From CAVYXF01 sp963772335 (lineage in GTDB: Bacteria; Pseudomonadota; Alphaproteobacteria; Rhizobiales; Rhodomicrobiaceae): a DNA stretch of 23,360 bases. Position numbers and translations under genes: made by a program. Under the pieces are notes generated by a model that was not told where the DNA came from, did not search any database, and saw only the letters and a list, made by a program, of their open reading frames with translations. Positions 1-7,385 of this stretch are shown one piece after another (the first letter of the stretch is position 1; the number at the start of each line of letters is the position of its first letter). The stretch is taken from assembly GCA_963772335.1 (NCBI GenBank), contig CAVYXF010000002.1:1-23360 (forward strand), read 5' to 3'.

Positions 1-1316
1 CCCGACATGCGCGTCCGAGGGACGTGAATAGCCCTCCTGATGGCCGCCCATGCGCACCGCGCCGCCGCCTTCCCGGCCGATATTGCCGGTTGCCAGCGCC
101 AGGTTCACAATCGCCGCAATGGTGCGGTAATTGTCGTTGCCCCAGATGATCCCCTTCTCATAGGCGAACATCGCGCGGCGGCGCTTGCCGTCCTTCGGCT
201 CGGCGATCCAGGCTGCGGCCTTGACGATGTCCTCCGCCTTCAGCCCGGTGATCTGAGCAGCCTCGTCAGCCGACATCTTGTTGGCTTTGACGGCTTTTTC
301 GAAGTCGCTGGTCGAGGCGCCGATGAAGTCCTTATCGACCCAGCCTTTCTCGACGACATGAGTGAACAGGGCATTGAAGAGCGCAAGATCAGTGCCGGAA
401 TTGATGGCGAGATGCAGAACGCGATCCTTGCCCGCCTCCGCCTCGCAGGCGTTGATCGTCACCGTCCGGCGCGGATCGATGAAGATGATCCGGCCCAACT
501 CGTGCTTCTCGTCCGGGAGCTGCGCCTGCTTCTTGTCCATGGATGTGCCGCGCAGATTGGGCACCCAATGGTTGAGGAAATAGTTGGTCTGGGTCTCCAG
601 CGAATTACAGCCGATGGCCACGATCGTGTCGGCCAGCTCGGCATCCTCATAGCAGTTGTTCAGCTCGCCCACGCCCATATCGCGGGTCGAGTGAACCTCC
701 GAATTATAGGCCGGGCGGTTGTGGATGCGGATGTTCTTGATCTTCATCGCGCCGAAGTACAGCTTACCCGTGCCCCAGGTGTTCTCGTAGCCGCCGCCGG
801 CGCCGCCATGGTCGAAGGCGGAAACGAACAACCCGTCCTCGCCTTGATCCTTAATGACGGCGACCGTCACCTGCGCCACCAGGTCGAGCGCATCCTCCAG
901 CTTGTCGGCATCATCATCCCATACCGCCAGACCATCGGATCCGTGAGGCGCTGCTGCTGGGTCTGCCGTGCCTGCGAGTAGCTCATCTCGGCGATGCGCG
1001 CGCCGCGGATCGAGCCGAGCCCGGAATTCACTACGCAGTCCTTATCCGGCTTGATGACGATATGGACATCCTCACCGCCTTGCTTGACGATGTTGTACAT
1101 CGAAGGCGCGTACCAGGCGTCGGCGTTCGCCCCCTGCTGCGCGGTGAGGTCGGCGCCGAAGGCGTTTTCGCTCGGCGCTGGACCGCCCTGCTGATTCACC
1201 GGCCAGGTGTAGGCGTGATAGCCGCAGCCGACGATGCAGTAGTGACAGACCACATTCTGCTTCTTCGCATTTGCCGGGATAATCGGCAGGCGATCGATAT
1301 TGCGTTTAAAAGCCAT
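1..1316 (-). CDS. aioA: Arsenite oxidase large subunit AioA (N-terminal part, apparent frameshift)
   Basis: Molybdopterin-containing catalytic subunit of periplasmic arsenite oxidase, which oxidises As(III) to As(V) and passes electrons to AioB. The N-terminus carries the [3Fe-4S] ligand motif C24-x2-C27-x3-C31 (VVCHYCIVGCGYHAYTW), as expected for AioA. The first frame reads well to about residue 140 (WRYGMMMPTSW), then goes out of frame and stops at 867. From about 897 down to base 1 a second frame continues the AioA sequence without any stop (EDALDLVAQVTVAVIKDQGE, later SEVHSTRDMGVGELNNCYED and GGHQEGYSRPSDAHVG). One missing C in the plus-strand CC at 897-898 explains the shift. The C-terminal half lies outside the window. 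The start is 12 bp below aioB and has a GGGAGAAC ribosome site. No Tat signal is present; export is known to rely on AioB. The break could be a sequencing error or a real inactivating mutation. Confidence 0.93.
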
Positions 1317-1328
1317 GACCGTTCTCCC

Positions 1329-1853
1329 TCACGACAGCACGTTGTTCAGCCGGCCATAGAGCAGCTCATCCAGCCCCTCAGCATAGATGTCGCCTTTCTC
1401 GTCGATGCGCAGCGTGTATTGGGGAAGGTTCTGCGTCGCCTGCCCCCAGACCTGCTGGCCGCCTTTCTCCGCGTCGAAGCGGGAGTAGTGGCCGGGGCAA
1501 TTGAACGTCCGGTCGCCCTTGTTGTAGATCATCGGAAAGCCCTTGTGCGGGCAGACGGTGGAGAAGCCCACGATATCGCCATCAGCGCCCGCGCCGCCTT
1601 CCACGCGCTGTCCGAGTTTGAGCAGCACACCGGGCGCCTCATCATCGGGATAGCTGACTTCTAACGGCTCGTTGACCTTCAGGTCCTTGACATTGGCCAG
1701 GCGGTTCGACGGGTAGGCGACCCGCGCCAGGGACGGCGCCGCTTTGGCGTCCTGCAAGAGCACTGGAGCGGTCGCGAGCGCTGCGGCAGCGAGCCCACTT
1801 CCCCGCAAGAACTGGCGGCGGCCAGTATCGACCAAATTGCGGCAACGTTTCAT
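1329..1853 (-). CDS. aioB: Arsenite oxidase small Rieske subunit AioB
   Basis: Rieske [2Fe-2S] subunit that accepts electrons from the AioA molybdenum centre and hands them to a periplasmic cytochrome or copper protein. The 174-residue product begins with a twin-arginine signal (GRRQFLRGSGLAAAALATAP, about residues 11-30) that should export the folded AioAB heterodimer. Cluster ligands are C101 and H103 (CPHKGF) and C119 and H122 (CPGHYS). The positions that form a disulfide in classical Rieske proteins are F106 and G121 here, so the disulfide is absent; from family knowledge this is the type described for the rhizobial NT-26 enzyme. A strong GGGGAGGAAG site precedes the ATG. It is the first gene of the aioBA unit and lies 36 to 40 nt below a predicted sigma-54 transcription start. 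Confidence 0.97.
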   Translation of the reverse strand: MKRCRNLVDTGRRQFLRGSGLAAAALATAPVLLQDAKAAPSLARVAYPSNRLANVKDLKVNEPLEVSYPDDEAPGVLLKLGQRVEGGAGADGDIVGFSTVCPHKGFPMIYNKGDRTFNCPGHYSRFDAEKGGQQVWGQATQNLPQYTLRIDEKGDIYAEGLDELLYGRLNNVLS

Positions 1854-1899
1854 GCGCTTCCTCCCCTTAAGGCTTTCTCAAATTGTTGCCTGGGATAAG

Positions 1900-1915
1900 A
1901 GCAAGCGTCATGCCA
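1900..1915 (-). promoter_or_regulatory. Sigma-54 (-24/-12) promoter of aioBA
   Basis: The minus strand reads TGGCATG, ACGC, TTGCT. This differs from the sigma-54 consensus TGGCACG-N4-TTGCW at one base and has the obligatory GG and GC separated by 10 nt (GG at 1914-1913, GC at 1902-1901). Transcription should start about 12 nt below the GC, near 1889, giving a leader of roughly 36 nt before aioB. The adjacent AioR is a sigma-54 activator, which fits this promoter. Confidence 0.88.
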
Positions 1916-1978
1916 TGCGCGAGTCGCGCGCCAAGAGCTGCAAATTAACCTGATCTACAGCCTACCAGGCCATATCGT

Positions 1979-2027
1979 GTCAGAGATCCCGAACGCTATT
2001 CTGTGTACAAGGTTCGGAAAGCTGAAC
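1979..2027 (-). promoter_or_regulatory. Two candidate AioR enhancer sites upstream of aioBA
   Basis: Two imperfect palindromes of the form GTYMR-N6-YGAAC lie at 1979-1994 (GTCAG, N6, CGAAC) and 2012-2027 (GTTCG, N6, TGAAC). Each differs by one base from the motif GT[T/C]CG-N6-CG[A/G]AC that I recall being proposed for AioR. Their centres are 33 bp apart, close to three helical turns, so a dimer on each site would sit on the same DNA face. They are about 70 to 115 bp above the -24 element, the usual place for enhancer-binding activators. Binding is inferred. Confidence 0.6.
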
Positions 2028-2054
2028 GCGGATAGTTGGCGAAGACAGTCGGAT

Positions 2055-3374
2055 TCACTGCTCGGCGAAGCCATACCGCTTCATCTTTTCCCAGAGCGTC
2101 GTTCGCGAGACGGCCAGGCACTCGGCGGTCTTGGCGATCTGGCCGTCATTCTCCTCGAGCGCAGCGGCAATGCGCTGTTTCTCCGCCACCTCTCGTGCAT
2201 CCGCCAGCGACATCGGCGCTGCCGTCGCAAGAGCACCAGCGCGCTTTTCAGGAAAGAGATCCTGAGGCGATATCCAGCCAGTCAGGTTGAGAGCGAGCGC
2301 CCGCTCAACGCGATTGCGCAGTTCGCGAACGTTTCCCGGCCAGGAATGGCTCAGCGCGGCCTGCTCGGCGACAGCCGCGATCCCGCGCAGCCCGTTTTCG
2401 CCGTGCGCCGACAGATCAGCCAGGAAGCTGTTGAGCAACCAGGGGATGTCCTGTTGCCGCTCCCGCAATGGCGGAACCCTGACCTCAACGACGTTAATCC
2501 GGTAGTACAAATCGGAGCGGAATTGTTTCGCCGCAGTCCGAGCCCCAAGGTCGGCGTTGGTCGCCGAGACCAGCCGGGCCTTAAAGACGACAGGCGCCTC
2601 GCCCCCTAGCCGGTAGAATTGCCTTTCCTCCAGAACGCGCAGCAGCTTGGCTTGCAGGGGGAGTGCCAGCTCGCCGATCTCATCGAGAAACAACGTGCCC
2701 TCGCCCGCGCGCTCGGCAAATCCGAGATGGCGCTTGCTGGCGCCGGTAAATGCACCGGCCTCATGGCCGAACAGTTCGCTCTCTAGGAGATCGCTGGGGA
2801 TCGCCGCGCAGTTCACCGCCATGAACGGTCCCGCCTTCCTGGTGAGAGCATGCAGAAACCGCGCGCAAACTTCCTTACCAGTCCCGGTCTCGCCGGTGAT
2901 AAGGACGGGACTTTCGACCCGCGACACCAGGCGCAGCAGGTGTTCGATCTCGCGCATCGGCGGCGAAACGCCTAGCTCGATGTCGCCATCGTGCGCTTGA
3001 GGTGTGGGTCTCAGGGAGTTCTGAACGCGATGCAGGAACTCCGCCATGTCGAACGGCTTGGTGAGGTAGTCGGCAGCGCCATCGCGCATCAGTGCGACGG
3101 CTTGATTGATGTCGCCGAAGGCCGTCATGAAAAGGAAAGGTGGGGTGTCCGCGCCCATACCGAAATTTCGGAAGAGACTCTGCCCATCCGTGTCCGGCAG
3201 GCGAATATCACAGACCACGAGATCGAAGCGTCGCGGCGCGCCGCCTCGCAAGGCAGCCTGGCCGGAGCGGTAAAGGCAGACTTTCGCGCCCTCCAGCGAG
3301 AGGCTCTGCGCTAGCAATTCGCCCATGATGGGATCGTCTTCGATCACGGCGATGGTTCTGCCCTCAAGCAACAT
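2055..3374 (-). CDS. aioR: Sigma-54-dependent response regulator AioR
   Basis: NtrC-family transcription activator of arsenite oxidase genes. The 439-residue protein has a receiver domain (about 5-120) with acidic pocket D13/D14, phosphoacceptor D56, T84 and K106. A central AAA+ domain follows (about 134-370), with Walker A GETGTGKE at 161-168, the sigma-54-contacting loop GAFTGA at 207-212 and Walker B LFLDE around 228-232. A Fis-type helix-turn-helix ends the protein (about 400-437, QIAKTAECLAVSRTTLWEKM). A strong AGGAGGAGA site precedes the ATG, and the gene overlaps the end of aioS by 11 nt, which suggests translational coupling. The assignment to AioR rather than another NtrC-like regulator rests on its place between aioXS and aioBA and on the sigma-54 promoter just downstream. 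Confidence 0.95.
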   Translation of the reverse strand: MLLEGRTIAVIEDDPIMGELLAQSLSLEGAKVCLYRSGQAALRGGAPRRFDLVVCDIRLPDTDGQSLFRNFGMGADTPPFLFMTAFGDINQAVALMRDGAADYLTKPFDMAEFLHRVQNSLRPTPQAHDGDIELGVSPPMREIEHLLRLVSRVESPVLITGETGTGKEVCARFLHALTRKAGPFMAVNCAAIPSDLLESELFGHEAGAFTGASKRHLGFAERAGEGTLFLDEIGELALPLQAKLLRVLEERQFYRLGGEAPVVFKARLVSATNADLGARTAAKQFRSDLYYRINVVEVRVPPLRERQQDIPWLLNSFLADLSAHGENGLRGIAAVAEQAALSHSWPGNVRELRNRVERALALNLTGWISPQDLFPEKRAGALATAAPMSLADAREVAEKQRIAAALEENDGQIAKTAECLAVSRTTLWEKMKRYGFAEQ

Positions 3375-4806
3375 TGCGCGTCTCCTCCTGCCGCGGAAAG
3401 CTCAGGCATACAAGCGTTCCCGTGCCGCTCGCTTCAACACGGGCTGAGCCGCCGGTGGCATCCAGCAGCCGGCGCACCATCCACGTCCCCAAGCCGCCGC
3501 CCTTAGGTGGCACGTCTGTCGCCTCGCCGTTCTCCAGAAAATCCCGATAGGACTGCGGCAGTCCGCTGCCGCAATCCCGAACATGGATTTCGAGAGCGTC
3601 TTCGTGCGGCACGGCAGCGAAGGTGATGGATGCCCCCTCCGGAGACGCTGCGCAGGCATTGAGCAGGAGATTGAGAGCAGCATCGCGAACAGATGTCGCT
3701 GGCAACGCGATCTCATCCTGCAACAGATTGGTCCATTCGAGCATCAGCTGCTTCTGCCGAAGCGCGGGCTGAATGAGGTATCGCAGATCCTCGATGTCGG
3801 CGTGCCTCAGCGCACGGCATTCTTTCGGAACACGATAGGCCACCAGCACAGCGCGCACGGTGTCGCGAATGCCTGTCAATCCCCGCTCCAGGAGCTGGAT
3901 GGATGCATCGCGCACAGCCTCCCGATCGCCGTAGCGCTTCATCGCATCGAGCGCATTGAAGAGACCGCCGAGCGGATTGTTGATCTCGTGCGCTACGCCC
4001 GATGCGAGTTGACCGAGGCTCGCGAGACGCTCTTTCTCGGCAAGCTGTTCCGCGAGCACCAGCCGTTCATTGGCCGCGCGGGCCATGGTGTTGTAGCGCC
4101 GGAACAGGCGCGCAAACTCGCCTTTGGCGGTCCGCAGTTGTTCAGACGGTATCATCTCTATCGCGCCATCGCTGGCACGGTCGAGGAAAGCCCCAAATGT
4201 GCGGACCGGCCTCACCATGCGTCTGACCGCCCAATAGCCGATCAGCATCAGACCAAGCGTGAGCGCCACATTGGTCGCAATAAGCTGCCAGAGCACGGCC
4301 TGGCGTTCTCGGAGGAGAGTGGAGATATCCAGCTCGGTATAGATGCTGCCTACCGTTCTGTCTTGGACGGTGACCGCCTGTCGAACCTGCGCGGTCTGTT
4401 TGCGCGGATCGATGCGCAAGGCGCCATAGGCCGCGGTCCCCCCGAGGACCTCGGGATCAATCCGTTCTCCGGAGGGAAAATCCTTGGGGCTGGTGGCAGC
4501 TATGACCCGATTGTCGGAATTCAGAACGATGGTCGCGAGCGCGTTCAGGCCGGCATGCGCCGTGCGTGCGCGATCAAGACCGTCAAACACCTCCCAGACG
4601 TCCTCGCGGAGGATGTTTGGCAGGAGCATCACAGTCAGTCCGTCGAGATAGGCCTGGCTGAGTGCTCGCAGGTTGCGCTCCTGCGTGTCGGCAAGCCGCC
4701 GGAGAACCGTGCTCGAGACGACGAAGCTGATCGCCAGCATCAGCATCAAAACCATGAGCGGCACTTTTACGGTGATCGGCCATTCTGATGGCTTCGGCGG
4801 CCCCAT
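3364..4806 (-). CDS. aioS: Arsenite-sensing histidine kinase AioS
   Basis: Membrane histidine kinase that, with periplasmic AioX, detects As(III) and phosphorylates AioR. The 480 residues contain a first transmembrane segment (about 14-35), a periplasmic sensor region (about 36-172), a second transmembrane segment (about 173-196), a HAMP linker (about 197-250), a dimerisation H-box with H273 (SGVAHEINNPLGG) and a HATPase domain with N-box (RDAALNLLLNAC, about 374-385), G1 box (DCGSGLP, 411-417) and G2 box (GGGLGTW, 436-442). The start lies 4 nt after the aioX stop and the 3' end overlaps aioR by 11 nt, so aioX-aioS-aioR is almost certainly one transcript. The family role is established for arsenite oxidisers; specificity here is inferred from context. 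Confidence 0.94.
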   Translation of the reverse strand: MGPPKPSEWPITVKVPLMVLMLMLAISFVVSSTVLRRLADTQERNLRALSQAYLDGLTVMLLPNILREDVWEVFDGLDRARTAHAGLNALATIVLNSDNRVIAATSPKDFPSGERIDPEVLGGTAAYGALRIDPRKQTAQVRQAVTVQDRTVGSIYTELDISTLLRERQAVLWQLIATNVALTLGLMLIGYWAVRRMVRPVRTFGAFLDRASDGAIEMIPSEQLRTAKGEFARLFRRYNTMARAANERLVLAEQLAEKERLASLGQLASGVAHEINNPLGGLFNALDAMKRYGDREAVRDASIQLLERGLTGIRDTVRAVLVAYRVPKECRALRHADIEDLRYLIQPALRQKQLMLEWTNLLQDEIALPATSVRDAALNLLLNACAASPEGASITFAAVPHEDALEIHVRDCGSGLPQSYRDFLENGEATDVPPKGGGLGTWMVRRLLDATGGSARVEASGTGTLVCLSFPRQEETRNVA

Positions 4807-4810
4807 GACA

Positions 4811-5713
4811 TTATCCCGTGTGCTTCACGAGTTCGGCCTTGGCGGCGATGGTGTCGAATAGCTCCGGCTCTGCGAGTGCGAAACGGTCGAGATGCAAGAG
4901 GCGCAAGACTGTACGTCCTGTATTGCCGTTCTCCATGCTGACGAACGCCCCCTGCAAGGCCCGCACTTCAGCCTTCGCTAACGCGCCGCGCGACGTCGCA
5001 ACCGGGGGAAAGCCGAGCAGCTCGGATTTCCGCAAGATTCGAGTGGCTTGCGTAAGCATCGGTTCGACCGCGTTCATCACCTCCCAGACATATCCGTCGA
5101 CGCTGCCGCTTTCGGCGAGGCCGGACGCAACCGCTCTGACGACGTTGCGGTGACCGTAGGTGAAGAACACCCGACCGAAAAACCGCTCCGGCCGAAGGCC
5201 TCGTTCGGCAAGCAGCGCCGCCGTGACGAGATATCCGGAATTGCTGTTCGGGTCGGAGAACGCATGGACGCTGCCGCGCAGATCATCGACCGATGCCGCT
5301 CGATTCTCTGCGGCGGTTATAATGTAGGATTGGTAGAGCGGTTGGCCGCGCCAGACAGGGACGGCGAGTAGATCAAGCCTGTCGCGGAAGGTGACGTATG
5401 GATACCCGCAGATCCAGGCGGCATCGAGCTGACCGGAAACGAGGAGGGTGGTGATTTCCTCGTAGGTTCGCCTGAGCACGAGCTGGACCGAGGTCCCGGT
5501 TGCCTCTTCCAGATAGGTCTTGAGCGCGGACAGCACCTCCAGGTCGTTGTTGAGGAACACCGGCGTCAGGCCGACGCTGAGACCGTGCGCGGCCTGCTGC
5601 GCGCCTCCTAGCCCCGGCAAAGCAAGGGTGGCCACACCATAGCCGACCACGCCCAGCGCTGCACGGCGTGGGACTGCTCGGGTGAGCGAGAAAGGCGCAA
5701 ACCGGTTCGGCAT
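4811..5713 (-). CDS. aioX: Periplasmic arsenite-binding protein AioX
   Basis: Phosphonate-binding-like (PhnD superfamily) periplasmic protein that senses As(III) and signals through AioS. I chose the ATG at 5713 (300 residues) because AGGTGAG sits just before it; a GTG at 5722 would add three residues. The N-terminus has a twin-arginine (PRR, residues 15-17) and a hydrophobic stretch ending near GLGGAQQA, so it is an export signal, possibly Tat. The binding-protein fold follows. There is exactly one cysteine, C102 in AAWICGYPYV, matching the single conserved cysteine reported as essential for arsenite sensing in Agrobacterium AioX (numbered C108 there). It lies directly upstream of aioS and has its own candidate promoter, so it can be made before arsenite oxidase is induced. 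Confidence 0.93.
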   Translation of the reverse strand: MPNRFAPFSLTRAVPRRAALGVVGYGVATLALPGLGGAQQAAHGLSVGLTPVFLNNDLEVLSALKTYLEEATGTSVQLVLRRTYEEITTLLVSGQLDAAWICGYPYVTFRDRLDLLAVPVWRGQPLYQSYIITAAENRAASVDDLRGSVHAFSDPNSNSGYLVTAALLAERGLRPERFFGRVFFTYGHRNVVRAVASGLAESGSVDGYVWEVMNAVEPMLTQATRILRKSELLGFPPVATSRGALAKAEVRALQGAFVSMENGNTGRTVLRLLHLDRFALAEPELFDTIAAKAELVKHTG

Positions 5714-5760
5714 TGCGCTCACCTGAAAAGGTCGTTTCCGTTTATTTTCTTTGGATGCAA

Positions 5761-5788
5761 ACTATAGACCATCTGATCCTTCAGCCAA
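5761..5788 (-). promoter_or_regulatory. Candidate sigma-70 promoter of aioXSR
   Basis: In the 97-bp gap between aqpS and aioX the minus strand has TTGGCT (5788-5783), a 16-bp spacer and TATAGT (5766-5761). The -10 matches five of six consensus positions and the -35 about three or four. Transcription would start near 5754, about 40 nt above the aioX ATG. It would give basal synthesis of the sensing system, but read-through from arsR-arsC-aqpS is also possible. Confidence 0.4.
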
Positions 5789-5814
5789 ATACGCTCGATC
5801 GGGCGGAATTCTCC

Positions 5815-6516
5815 CTATTCAGCGGGAGAGCGGACCCGCTGCACGGCAGGACGCGCAGGGGTGGTGAGCCAGCGGCATACAACGAGCGCGGCGACAGCAC
5901 CCAGCATCTGCGCCACAATGAATGCCGGCACGTTCTCCGGACGAATGCCGGCGAAGGTGTGGGAGAAACCGCGCGCGATAGTCACGGCCGGATTGGCGAA
6001 CGACGTCGAGGCGGTGAACCAGTAGGCGGCGGTGATATAAAGCCCGACTGCGATCGGCACGGCCGCCTCTTTCGCCCGCAGCGTCAGCAGGATCGTGACG
6101 ACGAGGCCGAAGGTCGCGACCCATTCGGAGAACCATTGCGATGGCCCCTCACGCAGCTTGAGGGAAAGTTGGAACATGGCTTCGTCGAACATCAGATGCG
6201 CCGCCAGCACGCCGACGATGCCGCCGGCGATCTGGGCGGCGACGTACAGGGCGCCATCCCGCAAGCCGATGTCGCCGCGCAGCTGGAACACGGCAGTCAC
6301 TGCCGGATTGAAATGTGCGCCCGAGATCGGACCGAGCATGGTGATCAGGACAACAAGAATAGCCCCGGTCGGTAGCGTGTTGCCGAGCAGGGCGATAGCC
6401 ACGTTGCCGCCGGCAAGCCGCTCCGCCATGATCCCCGAGCCGACCACCGTCGCCAGCAGAAAGGCCGTACCGAGGAACTCAGCGCCAAGGCGTTGCGGAA
6501 GAGCCGGTGCCTGCAT
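5815..6516 (-). CDS. aqpS: Aquaglyceroporin AqpS (arsenite channel, MIP family)
   Basis: Six-helix MIP-family channel of 233 residues. It has the two pore half-helix motifs, NPA at 70-72 (HFNPAVT) and NPA at 175-177 (FANPAVTIARGF), each at the usual place after the second and fifth helices. In Sinorhizobium meliloti an aquaglyceroporin within the ars operon replaces an ArsB pump and lets cytoplasmic As(III) flow out after ArsC reduces arsenate. The same role is inferred here, since the gene starts 3 nt after arsC and no ArsB or Acr3 is in the window. A GAGGAAG site precedes the ATG. In this operon the released As(III) would meet AioBA in the periplasm. Glycerol or other small-solute transport cannot be excluded by sequence alone. 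Confidence 0.9.
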   Translation of the reverse strand: MQAPALPQRLGAEFLGTAFLLATVVGSGIMAERLAGGNVAIALLGNTLPTGAILVVLITMLGPISGAHFNPAVTAVFQLRGDIGLRDGALYVAAQIAGGIVGVLAAHLMFDEAMFQLSLKLREGPSQWFSEWVATFGLVVTILLTLRAKEAAVPIAVGLYITAAYWFTASTSFANPAVTIARGFSHTFAGIRPENVPAFIVAQMLGAVAALVVCRWLTTPARPAVQRVRSPAE

Positions 6517-6519
6517 GCG

Positions 6520-7035
6520 TCAGACTTCCTCAGCCGTTGCTTTGGACTTGCCGATCTCGTCGAGCCTCTTTTGAAGCGCAAGCCGGTCGAGTGACGCCAT
6601 CGGCAGGTTCACGAGTATGCCAATGCGCTGATAGAGCATGCGGTGCGTATCGGCGAAAGCGAGGCGTTTTTCCGCCTCCGTCCCTTCCGCCCGGCTTGGA
6701 TCTGGAAGCCCCCAATGTGCGGTCATCGGCTGCCCCGGCCACATCGGGCAGACCTCGTTCGCGGCGTCGTCGCAGACCGTGAACACGAAGTCCATCCCCG
6801 GCGCGCCGGGCGCGGCGAACTCGTCCCAGGATTTGGAGCGCAGACCGGCGACGTCGTAGTTGTTCTTGGCCAGCAGATCGAGCGCGTAGGGGTGAATCTG
6901 GCCGCGGGGCGTGCTCCCGGCACTGAAGCCCCTGAACTTTCCGCCGCCGAGCCGGTTGATGATGCATTCGGCAATAACCGATCGCGCGGAATTATGGGTG
7001 CACAGGAACAGCACGTTGTAAACCCGCTCGCTCAT
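6520..7035 (-). CDS. arsC: Arsenate reductase ArsC (thioredoxin-coupled, LMW phosphatase family)
   Basis: Cytoplasmic arsenate reductase of the low-molecular-weight tyrosine-phosphatase fold, 171 residues from the chosen start. The P-loop is C12-THNSA-R18 (CX5R) near the N-terminus. Two further cysteines, C88 and C96 (FTVCDDAANEVC), are spaced like the redox relay of Staphylococcus ArsC, so thioredoxin is the likely reductant. The WGLPDPS motif near 108-114 supplies the general acid aspartate. The ATG at 7035 was chosen because it overlaps the arsR stop as ATGA and follows GGAGGAAAG; a longer frame from 7092 would run into arsR and lacks support. Product As(III) would leave through the neighbouring AqpS. 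Confidence 0.94.
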   Translation of the reverse strand: MSERVYNVLFLCTHNSARSVIAECIINRLGGGKFRGFSAGSTPRGQIHPYALDLLAKNNYDVAGLRSKSWDEFAAPGAPGMDFVFTVCDDAANEVCPMWPGQPMTAHWGLPDPSRAEGTEAEKRLAFADTHRMLYQRIGILVNLPMASLDRLALQKRLDEIGKSKATAEEV

Positions 7036-7385
7036 CGCTTCTTTCCTCCAGAGACACACAAACTCTTGCTCCCATCGACAATGCCGCCGCAAATCTCCGG
7101 ATGGCCCTGACAGCAGTCCTCGGTCAGGAACTCCAACAGCTTGCGCATCTTATTGATGCACACCGCATAGCGAACGAACCGCCCCTGGCGTGTTGAGGTG
7201 AGAAGCCCGCTGCGCTCCAGCTCCTTCAGATGGAAGGAGGTGCTGGTCGAACTGATGCCCACCTCGCTCGCAATCTCACCCGCCGGCAGACCGGATGGGC
7301 CAAGCCGTACAAGCAGCTTGAAAATTCTCAGCCGATGCTCCTGTGCCAGCGCCGTCAACAATGCTACGGCATTTCTATCATCCAA
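7032..7385 (-). CDS. arsR: ArsR/SmtB-family arsenite-responsive repressor
   Basis: Winged-helix repressor of 117 residues that should shut off the ars operon until As(III) binds. The recognition region is GEIASEVGISSTSTSFHLKE (about 36-55), followed by the wing TRQGRFVRYAV (65-75). It lacks the ELCVCDL metal site of enterobacterial ArsR. Instead it has C91, C92 and C99 near the C-terminus (TEDCCQGHPEIC), similar to the C-terminal three-cysteine site of the Acidithiobacillus-type ArsR, plus C110. The start is a TTG at 7385: an in-frame stop lies five codons upstream, no ATG is available, and AAGGA sits 7 nt before the TTG. It is first in the unit with arsC and aqpS, and the AT-rich stretch above it probably holds promoter and operator. 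Confidence 0.9.
   Translation of the reverse strand: MDDRNAVALLTALAQEHRLRIFKLLVRLGPSGLPAGEIASEVGISSTSTSFHLKELERSGLLTSTRQGRFVRYAVCINKMRKLLEFLTEDCCQGHPEICGGIVDGSKSLCVSGGKKR

Noticed and set aside
890..905. Programmed frameshift in aioA
   Set aside because: There is no slippery heptamer or downstream structure of the usual type, and aioA is not known to use recoding.
40..981. Long plus-strand open frame of 313 codons
   Set aside because: It lies opposite aioA, whose two minus-strand segments match the known protein throughout.
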